A DNA stretch of 31,849 nucleotides, from assembly GCA_001662425.1 (NCBI GenBank), contig BDDC01000054.1, positions 31,762 through 63,610 of the forward strand, written 5' to 3'. This DNA is from Chlamydomonas sphaeroides (Eukaryota; Chlorophyta; Chlorophyceae; Chlamydomonadales; Chlamydomonadaceae). Position numbers and translations under genes: made by a program. Below, one piece after another: positions 22,114 to 31,849 of this stretch. Numbering within the stretch: position 1 is the stretch's first letter; each line of letters starts with the position of its first letter. Below the pieces are notes generated by a model. The model had not been told where the DNA came from. It saw only the letters and a list, made by a program, of their open reading frames with translations, and ran no database searches.

Positions 22114-22418
22114 CACATGCGTTGATAGCAGGCGTTGTGTCCGTTCATTCAGCTGTGCGCAAGCAGGCATGCTCATACATGCTGCTGGTCCTGCGCCCCA
22201 GCGCGTCTGAATCAGGGCCTCGGACGGAGGGCACGTCCCGAGCTCCCGACCCTGTGCGAGGACGGGAGCTGCTGAGAGGAGACCTCCCCCTGGGCCAGCT
22301 CTATCTAGCCCTCCGAACTCTGAAGTCGGGATCATTGCAGCAATTGATTGATACGTCAATGGGTGCATCAATCGGTGGCTTCTGTCAGCGCTGCCGATGC
22401 GCGCCCCGCATGCCGGCT

Positions 22419-25400
22419 CTAGTAGCTCTCGTGCCTAGCTCCCAGCAACTCGAGCAGCTCGGCAGTCACCTGCGCGACGCGTGGGCCGGCCGTGGGGCGC
22501 ATGGCGTGGGGTGTGGGTTGCACGCTACCGCTACTGCTACTCCATACCGCACTACACGGGACGGAAAGGTGGCAGGTAGGTAGGTATGTGGTGTTGTGGT
22601 GGCCCAAGAGCGACGGGCTACGCAGCCATGAGATTGCCATGCCACCTGCTCCCAGCCACGCCCTGACCTGATGAAAGGTGGGCCGCGCGGCCGGCTCCTG
22701 CGCGAGGCAGGCGGCCAGTAGCCGCGCCAGCTGCTGCGGGCAGCCCGGCGGCGGCTGCGCCCAGTGCGCGTTGAGCTTGCCGGCGCGAGAGCGGATGCTG
22801 GCGATGCGGTCTCCCCAGCACAGCTGCAGCAGCACAACGCCGTACGAGAACACGTCGGCGGCCTTGCTCAGCCGGCCGTGCGTCAGCACCTCCGGCGCGA
22901 TGAAGCAGGGCGTGCCCTGTGCGGCGGGCAGCAGAGGGTTGGGCGGCCGTAAGTTGACCAGCCAACATTGTCCGCAGGACGCACGGCACGGCCCCCAGCC
23001 ACTGGGTCCCAGCGGCTCGGCCAGCTCTCCTCCGCTGCTGCCCACGGCCCACCTGGAAGCAGCCGGACGCGTGCGACTGGTCAGCTGCCATCCGGTGCCT
23101 GCGGTCAGTCGTGGGGGTCAGGGGTGGCGTGTGTGTCGCACCAGTGCCTCATGCGAACCGGCGGCCTTGGACACCAGCCAGCAGCGGCCTGCGCGGCCGC
23201 TACCGAGCAAGCAGCCAGAGGAGCAACCGGCCCCCCATCCCGCACAACGTTCTACTCACGACAGCCCGAAGTCCGCCAGCTTGGCCACGATGGGCGGCCG
23301 CCAGGTGCCCCGCAGAGCCGCCAGCGCCGCCAGCGCAGCCGGCCGGCCCTGCAGCTCCAGGCCGACCGCCGTGTCGTCGCCGTGTAGGCTGGCGTCCGGC
23401 CCGGTGCGGCTTGTTAACAGGACGTTCTGCGCACGCAGGAGGCGGGTGAGGGCCGGGGCACGTCGGCTGGTCGCCTGGGGCTGCGGCGATGGCTCGCAGC
23501 CGCGGTCTCCTTATGCTCTAGCTCTCCATGGCCTCTGCATGCCGCGCACCAGCCCTTGTGTCGTCTGAGTCGCCAGAGTCGTTACAGTATCTATAGTCGA
23601 CAGTCGATGGAAGCAGTATGCGATGCGAGGGCTGCCGCACATGTGCTCGCCTCTCACTCACCATGTCGCTGAGGTCGCCGTGCACGATGTTGCGGGCGTG
23701 GATGTACGCCATGCCGCACGCCACGTCCAGGGCCAGCGTCAGCGCGCACAGCGCCTCCGCGCCGCCCGCCGCCACGCAGCCCATTACACCGGCGCCTGCG
23801 AAGGGGGACGTGACGACCGGAGGAGTCCGAGCATGAGGTGAGCAACAAACAAGCAAGGCTCTGCCGAGGCATCGCCCCAGTACTGTGCCTTGGCAACCGA
23901 CCCCAACGCACGTCCCCCTCTCAATGTCACTCACCTATTGCCTCTGACATGCAGCCAACGGTGCAGTACTCCTGCGGGCATGCGGCGGCAGCGAGGGCTG
24001 GTTGCTGCGGCATGCAAATTGTTCCAATATCCAACCCTTTGTCCGCCATCCTCGTTCGCCCACCATCGCACCTGGATCAGGAGGACCTTGAAGACGTCGC
24101 CGCAGTCGGCAAACGGGTCGGGACCAGCCGCATCAGCGCCGCCACCGCCATCGCCTTGCCCGCCAGCCAGCACCTGGGGCGGTTGCGGAGATTGGGTGTT
24201 GATGGTTCATCACAAGATGGCGGGCGCGATCCGATTTGGCTTGCCTTGGCGATTCAGATGGAAGAGCCTCCCAGCGTTTCACATTTCACTGCCCACACCG
24301 CACGCACCTCGGCTGCTCCAGCTGCTGCTGCCTGGCCCCCGGCTGCTTCCGGGGAGGCGGCGGCAGTGGCCTGATCCGCCTTGCGCCGTGCCTCGATGAC
24401 ACTCAGCGGCACCACCTTGGCGGCGTACGTGACGACCACGTTGGGGTGCTGCGGGGAGAGGGAGCCGGGGCATGCAGTAGGCTGTGTTAAGAAGCAGCAC
24501 GAGGCTGTGTGTTTGCGAGCGCGAGCCCCAGCAGCCCAGTCACGTGCCAGCTGGCGAAGGAGCAATAATAGCTAGCAAGCAAATTCGGGACGATCGAGGG
24601 CACATCGGGCAACGTGCGAGCGCAAGCACCACCTACTGAGGTTGAGGACTTCCCGTTCAAGAGCGCGCCGCCGGCGCTAACCGCCAAGCCCCCGTGGCCC
24701 AGACCCACCACAAACGACTTGGTCATGGCGGCCTCGAGGATGGCGCGCTGCCGCTGCCGGCCCTGCCGCCTCAGGCGCATGTGTGGGCGCGGGCCAAGAT
24801 GGAGCATAGCCGGTTACGTGGTGGCGTGTTAGTGTCGAAGGGCACGCACGCAGCCCCAGGCACCACGCCAGCGCCATGGATCCTCGAGTCTGAACGCAGC
24901 CTCCATCCCTGCCTCGGTCTGCCTGTCCCTTTCCCGCCCCGGCCGCACCTCCCTCCCCAGCAGCTCCGAGTGCACCACCAGGGCCTTGACCGCCACACGC
25001 AGGCCGCACCAGGTGCCTGGCGGCCAGGAGGGCGAGGACGGGACGGGGACGAGGCATGGGAGGCGCGCGTGCGTGTTGCACGGACGGAAGCAAGTCGGTG
25101 CGATGTCTATCTAGCTAATGACGCCCAGCTTGGCCTCGAAGAGCGACGAGGAGCCGTGCATTGGGCACGACGCCATTGAGCAGCGCGGTCGGTTGCCGAG
25201 GCGAGGCGAACTTGAGGCCCTTGCTGGGTGCAGGGTGCCGGCTGGCGGCCGACCTTTGATGCTCGCTCCGCAGCAGATGCACACCTACCGCCGTATACGA
25301 CACTGAAGCCGCCCCTGCCGACGAACTGGGTGATCTTGAGGTCATTGATGGCGTTCGCCAGCATAGCCTGACGGAGGCTCGGGCGCAGCGACGTACGGTC

Positions 25401-28400
25401 ACGGCAGCCCGACTGGTTATTTATGTGAAGCCGCCGAGTATGTAACAGGGTCGGCAGCAGGGAGGCGCAACGACCCGCCGAGCGCGTGAACTTGTCGTCA
25501 TGCATACGGGGACTGTCATCAGCACTGGGTCATACTTGATCTGTCATCAGCATTGGGTCATGCGCGGACTGTGATCAGCAGCACAGAGTCTACGTAGAGT
25601 TCCGTCGGAGCAGATGGATACTGGTCGAGCCATCTTGCTTGGCGCATCAGTTGGTGCAATAGTACCGCCTGCTGCCACCTTAACGTAGGCCCCGTCCGGC
25701 ACCACTGGCCTCCCTACATCACGCAGCTGCCCAGCCTGAGTGCGGAACGGGCTTTAGCCCGGTCGATCGTCTGATGGCTGGTGGGTCCCGTGGCAGGGAC
25801 ATGACCAACACGAACCGATCGGCTGATGGCCTCCAGCAATGTCGGTCGCAGTTTGAAGGGGTCATGCGAGGCGCCGGCGGCCTGGTGCCCGTAGACTAGC
25901 GCCCCCGACACTCAGCGCGTACTAGCGTCCGCGACCCGCACGCGCGCCGATCGAGCGAGTGCCATGAGGCACGCGTGGCTCCAACACGCACGACACTCCG
26001 CTCGCGCGCGCAGCCGAGGCCACGCGTGCAAGCGGCCAAAACAAGACCACATGCATGCTGCCGAGGGACAGCGAGGGGCGCTGAAGCGAGGGGCGCTGAA
26101 GCGAGGGGGACTGCAGCGCGGGTCGCACGCACACACCTGGACCGTGAGTAGTAGCGCCTCGTGTGTGGCTGCGTCCTCGGGCCATCCCGCACCGGCGGTG
26201 GCGGGCGCAAGGCCTGATGCGGCGGAGGCGGGAGGGTGCTGAGCGGCATAGCGGTCTCATCGGCATCAGCGGCATGGGACTTGCCTTTCGGCGCAGCCAG
26301 CGGCCCGAGTGGTGGGCTGGGACCCGCTGCTGCTACAGCCAAGGCGCGCGACCTGCGCGCGGCGGACCCCCCCATCAGCGCGCGTCGCGCGTCGGGCAGC
26401 GGACGTTAAGCAACAAATCAGCAGCGTTGCAGCGGTCAACATGTGCATGCAAGGGCCCCCGGTGGTGGGCGTGGGGGTTCGCCCCAGACACGCCCGCCCT
26501 CCTTCATATAAAGACACGTGTTGCACACGAGTCGTAACCATTTCTATTTCTATTTCATGCGAGGATCGACGCTGCCCTGCCCTGCCCTACCCTGCCCCAC
26601 CGCCCGGCGTTCGCCCATACCCCGCGCCCACCGACCTGCTCATGTAGGCGCCCAGCTTGGCCTCCATGTCGTCCAGCGTGGTGCAGGAGCTCGATCGGTC
26701 CTTGACCTTGAGCACCTCGGCGTTCCCCTCCGGCAGCGCCGCCTCTGCCGTGCTCCCCGGGGAACTCCCGGCTCCGTGCGTTGCGGGGGTTGCTCCCGGG
26801 TTGCCTGCGCCGCCCGGTGCGGCACTCGCCGCAGCCTCAGCGTCGCCTTGTCGCGGGCTCCCGCTGGCTGCGGAGGTACCTGACGTGGTGAGAGGCGTGT
26901 CGCTGCCGGCCTCGCAAGGCGCTCTCCGACGGCTGCTGCTGGCGAACGAGCCCGAGGCCGCTGCTAACGTCGCCTCGACCTTTCCAAACTTTCCTGTCGC
27001 TCTAAAGAAGGCAGTTAGGCTGGCCGGTGTGTTACCGGGATCAGCGCCGTCTGCCTCCACATCTCCCTCGCCTGGGCCCTGCTTGTCGCTGCGGGGGTGC
27101 TCCTGCCGACGACGTCGCCGCCGCAGCAGCAGTAGGGCCAGCAGGGCCGCGAGGCCGAGCAGGGCGACGCCGCCCACTGCTGCGCCAACAGCCGCGCCGA
27201 TGACGGCACCCGAGCTGCTCGAGCCGGGCTCGGGGGACTGGCCTGCCGTGCTACGAGTCGCAGTCTGCGGCAAGCCGCTGTCTGGCTGCTGCGGTGGGGG
27301 TTGTGCAGGTTTCGCTGGCTGGGGCAAAAGGAGTCCAGGCGAGGGATCTGTGGCGAGGGGAGTCACTGCTGCAGCTCGCGGCGCGGGTGAGGTCGGCCCT
27401 GTCGCCGGTGGGCTGGCAGGGGCCGGCGTCGGCAACAGGGATGGCGTTGGCTGAAAGGGCGCGCCACCAGGCGCCGGCTGGCCCCACAGAAGCTGCAGGG
27501 AGTGGACGTAGTCGCCCGCCTGGCCCTGTGGCGTGAAGAGGTGAGAAGCTAGGCGTGCGCGTTCAGCCCTGGTCACGCCATGGTCGGTGTTCAGCTTTCC
27601 CCATGCCGAGCTCTGTGCCATCCTAGGAACCCTGGCGAGCTGCGAAGATGCCCCCCTTGCTTCCGCCGCCCCGGCGGGTCCCACCTGCACGCCGACCAGG
27701 TAGCCGCCCGCTGGGGCGAATTCCAGGAACGAAGAGCTGCAGACGGAGGCGATGTCGAAGGGCATCGTCCACAGGCGGCCGGTGCTGGTGTGGAACACGA
27801 GCCGCTCCAGGAAGCCGCCCGCGCAGCCGCTCACGGCCGTCACCACTTCGCCCGCCGCCAGCTCCAGTGTGTGCCAGCCCTCCGTGCTCTCGGAGCCGAC
27901 CGCTGTTGCCGTGGCGCTACTGCTGGGGCTCGAGCCTAACGTCCGAAGCCGCAGGCCCGAGATCACGGACGCGGCGTTCTGCAGGTCACTGCCTTGTTGA
28001 TCTGCGATGCTGATGTCGATAGCGGCTATCCGTGAGTCCAGTACGAGAGGCTGTGCTGATGTGTTGGCGCTGTTGCTGGTGACTGCTAGGCGCCTGCTGG
28101 CAGCAGCAACAGCTCCAGCGTTGGTGGCCACAGCGGCGCTGCTGAGCGTGAAGTTGCAACCGGGTAATGGACCGCCACCCAGCTGCCGGGAGGCAGACAC
28201 GGTGTGGGGCCCTGGCGGAGGCAGCACACAGGGGGGAACGCGCGAAAGGTCTGAGCGGGGCTAGAGCAGGAGGCATGCGTGTAGCATAGACATGACCGTC
28301 TACGCGCTGGGCCCCTGCACTGCCTCACCCGGCCGCCACGTCAGCTCCCCGTTGGCTGAGGCTGCCGGCAGCAGCCCCCGTGCCGCCAGCGAGCTGCGGC

Positions 28401-31400
28401 CAGAGTTGCCCGCCGGCAGCACGGCCTTGCACGCTACCATAACCGGAGTGCGACAAGACGATTGTAGTAACTGAACGGGCAGGAACGCCGATAACAAAGG
28501 AACCTGGAGGGTGGCTGTGAGGCAGCTCGCCATTGGGTTTTGGAGGGCGTACGACTCCGTAACCTCGACCCACATCTGTTGGGCTGCAGGGAGGCACGAC
28601 GCAGGGGTCAGCAGGTCAGTGGAGTGAGCGAGTCGCATCCCAAGTCGCAAGCCCTGCACACATGCATGACGTACGTACGGCTGTGTACGGCAATGCACAC
28701 AAAGCTCACGCACGCAAGGTACGGCAACGGTCGGTCCGGCAGATGCAACTCACGGTATTCAGAGGGGCCCTTGATTGCAAGAAATGCGTTTGACCGCACG
28801 GACATGCTCGTCAGCCAGCTGAGCACGTCTGCCGTACTGATCATCTGCCACTGCAGCCCCATGTAGGTACTTGTTTCACAGAACCGTACGGCACCGTCGT
28901 ACCACAGCCGTTGCTGCATGTGCACGGCATAAACGGGCTGCTCGTGCTCAGTGCGGCTGGCCGCCGCCGTAGCTCGTAGCCCGGGCGGCGGCAGCCGTAC
29001 GAACTCCACCGCGGTCCGGTCGGGGAGCGTACCGCCGGAGCACAGCCCGTAGCCCCGCTGACAGTCGACCTGTGGAACATTAGCAGCTTGTTGCTTGAGG
29101 CCACGCCGGAAGCAGCGCACGCATGCAGAGCCATACATGTGTCCCACCATGCATACGCGCGCCAAGCAACAGCGGCACACCTAGCCCTTGCCCGCACCTG
29201 GCATGCCTGCGCCGTGGCTTCGCAGGCCGGGAAGCGGCCGCTGGGGAACTCCCGCAGCTGGCCGCAGCAGGCGTTGGATGGGCAGGCCATGCCAAGCTGC
29301 GGTCCACAGGCCGGCTGATGGGTTTCTGCGGGAGGAAGCGAGGCGGCTGCCATCCGCAGCGGCACCGGGCAGGGCTCCGGCGAGGGCTCTGCGGCGGCCG
29401 CCGTCACCCTGGCCCTCCGCAGCTCATAGCTGGGGGGCGGAGAGCCCTCGGGCGCCGCCCACACCAGTTGCAACTGCAGGTAGGGGCGAGGGCGGTGGGC
29501 AGGGTGGCAGCAGAGGGGCGGCAGGTAGGGCTACTTTCATTGAGTCGCGTGGCTGCGTGCGAAGGAGAAACATAATCATCAACACGATCGATGGCGACCA
29601 ATGTGCAGTGCTTTCATTCAAGCCCACACCCGGAGACCAAACAGCATGCCACGTCCTCCAACCATCATCGTCTTAGAAATAGAAATAGAAATGGTTATGA
29701 CTCGTGTGCAACACGTGTCGTTAAATTCAGGAGGGCGGGCGTATCTGGGGCGAACCCCCACGCCCACCACCGGGTCATCGTCGTCCAATTATCGCTCTCA
29801 GCCACGCATATGGCCACTCCGCAGGCTGCCAACAGCGGTGAGCTTCAGACACCGTACCACACACCTTGTTGATCCACGCCCTCGTGCGCAAGAGGGCTCT
29901 TTCCGCAGCGCCCCCTTCGTTCCACCCCGGCGCGCCCTGCCAGCGAGTCGTCCTGCCCGCCAGGCCGGCCAGGTAGCCGCCAGGGGGCGCCTCCTCCCTG
30001 CCGGCATGAGATATATAGTAAAAAAATGGTTACGCCTTGTTTAAAACACTGGTCATTGCATTCAGGAGGGCGGGCCTCCCTGCCGGCATGCAATCAAAAG
30101 CGCGGGCGGCGCTTGTTACCTCGGGGCCTGGCTGACGGAAGGGTGCCGCAATCTGCCCCTGGCTAGCGCGCTAGACTTCCTTGGCTAGAGCTAGACTTCC
30201 TTGGTCAATGCTGCCTGTCCCAGCAGCACGCACTGCCAGCCCCACCACGCGAGCCTCTCACCGGAACCAGGTGGTGCAGCTGCCGCGGCCGACTTGGTAC
30301 TGCCGGCCGGAGCGCGTCACGAAGAACAGCCGCTCGATGTTGTTGACCCGGAAGCAGCCCTGGCGAGATCATGCATGAGGAGGGCGGGCGGGCATGAAGC
30401 ACCGCATGCATGATGACCAGTCGCCCACCGCGGCTCACGCTGCCGGACCCGCAGCACTTCGACGAACGCATGCACCCCTTGTACGCAGCCACAGCCAGCC
30501 CCGACCCCAGCGTAGCTCCGATCCTATAACCTTGCACCCAGCCCACCTCAACCGCCACCACGTAATCATTGTACGACGGCTCCACGTGGTGCAGCTCCCA
30601 GCTGGCACCTGTCGTACGTGTATGTGTACGTACGGCACGGCAGCGTACACGTGGGCAAGGATGCGGGCCAGGTCAAAGTTACCATCGGCATGCAACAACA
30701 TTGACACAGCGACCTCCTCAATGTGGTGCACGCATGCGTTGCAACGCTCAATTGAGAAACATCCGGGCGCGTCTATAACCCCACGTTTGCAGCCATCCAT
30801 CCGGTCTAATAGCTGTCCGAGCAACCGGCGCCGATCCAAGCGCACCTCTGTCGAGTCCAGCCGTTGCGCTGCCGATCACGGCCCCGGGCAGTGTGTACAC
30901 CCCGATCATCTGCCAGCTGTAAAAGGGCATCTCCTCCGACACGGTGAGGTTGGGGAACACGAACCACGCCAAGAACGCTCTCGCCTCCGCCTCCCGAATG
31001 AGCCGCAGGCCGCTCAACACTGTGATCTCCTCCGTCCTGCATGGCGGCGGCAAGGCGTGGGGAGCTTCAGCGTTGGTCCACATTGGGCCCTTGAATTGGG
31101 TTGGGTTGGGTTGTTGAAGCTGGCGGAATTAATGAGTCACGGTCCCCCTGGTGCCATGTCCCCCCGCCGCACCTGAACGCCGCCGACACGACAGGCCCCA
31201 GGCTCCAGAACAGCTCGGACTCGTCGAACGTGGTCGTGAGGTTGGCCAGCTCCGGAGGCACCAGGCCTCCGTCGCGGTCCGGGTTGCCCGCCACCAGGCC
31301 CGAGCGCACCAGCCGCAGTCCGCTGGCTGCGGGGCCCAGCGCGTAGGGGCTGGCGCTCATGTCGGGGACCGCGCTGACCGGGCCGCTGCCCTGGCTGCCG

Positions 31401-31849
31401 GCCTCGACCGCGTGCCGGCGGTGCCACTGGGAGGCCAGCGATGCGTCCTGGGGGGTGTTGGCAAGGACGGGGTGAGGAGGGCAAGGGTAACCCGTCCAGC
31501 TGCTTGGGGTGGCGAAGGAGGACGTATGCCATGGCCTTTGTGCGTGTAATAAGACACAAAAGCTATCCGCGGACAGCTTCTGTGTCTTACAATGCGGCCC
31601 AAGACCCCCCCTCGCCCCGTAGCCATGGCCGCTCACCGCCAGTCCAGCCGCCAGGGCGTCGCTCTCCGCCATGCATATGTAGCACAGCGGTCGCGAGCAG
31701 GGGCGGTGGCCCGAGCCCAGGACCGCCAGTGGGCCCGGCCAATCCGTGCGTGATGGGCATGTCGGTGCCAATCCCCGTTGTCAGCCTGTAGCCCGTGTAG
31801 TAATGTGGCGATGTGCCGTTGCCGTCTGGGCTGTGGCTCGCCGCCCGGC
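22419..31849 (-). CDS. lectin receptor-like kinase: two jacalin-like modules, hevein-like segment, one TM helix, TKL-like kinase (5' end outside window)
   Basis: Twenty exons below 31447 join with no phase conflict. Descending: 31447-31173, 31036-30846, 30608-30538, 30359-30262, 29997-29865, 29473-29198, 29069-28754, 28583-28329, 28211-26632, 25367-25289, 25016-24949, 24762-24709, 24448-24308, 24173-24072, 23971-23935, 23795-23662, 23426-23260, 23098-23053, 22916-22668, 22469-22419. They encode 1440 aa; one further exon reaches the window edge. Numbering from 31447: jacalin-like 158-262 (IERLFFVTRSGRQY, APPGGYLAG), hevein-like 312-365 (CGPQLGMACPSNACC), jacalin-like 618-783 (LERLVFHTSTGR, APAGGYLVG), Pro-rich stalk, transmembrane helix 874-901 followed by six Arg, kinase about 1075-1440. 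Kinase motifs: VGRGGFSVVYGG, VAVK, HGDLSDMN, DFG, GTPCFIAPE. Probably a plasma-membrane or cell-wall glycan receptor; the ligand is unknown. Confidence 0.85.
25513..25580 (+). repeat. 28-bp period tandem repeat next to the first kinase exon
   Basis: Two 28-bp units beginning ctgtcatcagca (25513 and 25541) and a partial third (25569, ctgtgatcagca) lie in the 1.26-kb intron 25368-26631 of the receptor kinase. Confidence 0.75.
26071..26115 (+). repeat. three tandem 15-bp units
   Basis: gcgaggggcgctgaa is present twice exactly (26071-26085 and 26086-26100), followed by a diverged third unit to 26115. It lies in the same large receptor-kinase intron. Confidence 0.85.
26455..26556 (+). mobile_element. 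102-bp short retroelement-like insertion, copy 1
   Basis: This element starts with a CCCGGTGGTGGG-type head and contains gggttcgcccca, which is similar to a Pol III box B. It has a conserved gacacgtgttgcacacgag core and ends in a repeated ATTTCT tail. Near-identical flanks ATGCAAGG (26447-26454) and ATGCGAGG (26557-26564) look like an 8-bp target-site duplication. It lies antisense in the receptor-kinase intron 25368-26631. It differs from copy 2 at about six of 97 aligned positions. Confidence 0.65.
29673..29774 (-). mobile_element. 102-bp short retroelement-like insertion, copy 2
   Basis: Minus-strand copy of the same 102-bp sequence, tail first on the + strand (repeated AGAAAT). It is flanked by the direct repeat tcatcgtc at 29665-29672 and 29775-29782. 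It lies in the receptor-kinase intron 29474-29864, sense to the gene. Equal length and high similarity to copy 1 suggest that both are full-length units. Confidence 0.65.
30009..30074 (-). mobile_element. 66-bp truncated, diverged copy 3 inserted on a splice acceptor
   Basis: A perfect 16-bp direct repeat, cctccctgccggcatg, occupies 29993-30008 and 30075-30090, with 66 bp between. Read on the minus strand, the insert starts cccgccctcctgaat and ends with taaccattt and an A/T-rich tail, matching the 3' two-thirds of copies 1 and 2 with many substitutions. It lacks the head, as expected of 5' truncation. On the minus strand the duplicated sequence contains the 3' splice site of the exon 29997-29865. 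Confidence 0.75.
30161..30202 (+). repeat. imperfect tandem duplication of about 20 bp
   Basis: Two units ending in ctagacttcctt (30161-30182 and 30183-30202) differ by a 2-base length change. They lie in the receptor-kinase intron between exons 30359-30262 and 29997-29865. Confidence 0.8.
31550..31589. repeat. 40-bp near-perfect palindrome in an intron
   Basis: The left half, starting TAAGACAC, and the right half, ending GTGTCTTA, pair at 18 of 20 positions around a central CCGCGG. On the minus strand, which is the sense strand of the kinase gene, both remaining positions become G-U pairs in RNA, so the pre-mRNA can form a continuous hairpin. Confidence 0.85.

Noticed and set aside
26657..27454. 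265-codon + strand frame
   Set aside because: Antisense of the large receptor-kinase exon, which contains a jacalin-like module, Pro-rich stalk and TM helix in the minus-strand frame.

Overview
The window looks like nuclear DNA of a volvocine green alga (Chlamydomonas type). The evidence is very high GC with strong G/C third-position bias, many short introns with GT(GAG/GCG/GGG) donors and C-rich tracts before CAG acceptors, TGTAA-type poly(A) signals, long Ala/Gly/Ser/Pro/Gln-rich low-complexity stretches in proteins, and long 3' UTRs. No bacterial-type genes, rRNA, confident tRNA or CRISPR were seen. All gene models below were assembled by eye from splice sites whose reading phases match; none has been checked against transcripts.

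Layout. (1) 224-3039, + strand: the last two exons of a gene encoding a largely disordered protein that begins in what looks like the second half of an IQ motif. (2) 3040-7222: long 3' UTR plus intergenic DNA, with a short TSD-flanked insertion and a more A/T-rich patch just upstream of the next gene. (3) 7223-10475, +: AP2/ERF-domain transcription factor, four exons. (4) 12423-14562, +: seven-exon small multi-pass membrane protein of unknown function. Its first exon carries an in-frame TGA although every splice phase is clean. (5) 15353-18198, +: seven-exon F-box / LysM / UBA-like protein of 420 aa. (6) 18199-22418: 3' UTR, then about 4 kb of repeat-rich DNA with no convincing gene. It holds a second copy of the short insertion, a cluster of four inverted and direct repeat copies, and a 28-bp tandem duplication. 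(7) 22419 to the right edge, - strand: at least 21 exons of a receptor-like kinase. Its ectodomain contains two jacalin-like lectin modules around a hevein-like cysteine-rich segment, followed by one transmembrane helix, a long juxtamembrane linker and a TKL-like kinase domain.

The most noteworthy signals are mobile-element footprints. A 102-bp sequence family occurs three times, all in introns of the lectin kinase, each copy flanked by direct repeats. One insertion sits exactly on an intron-exon boundary, so its 16-bp target-site duplication has duplicated the 3' splice site. A separate 37-44 bp insertion family occurs twice, each copy again between perfect direct repeats.

The F-box/LysM gene and the lectin receptor kinase converge tail to tail. 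Both carry folds known for glycan binding, but any functional link between them is only inference.
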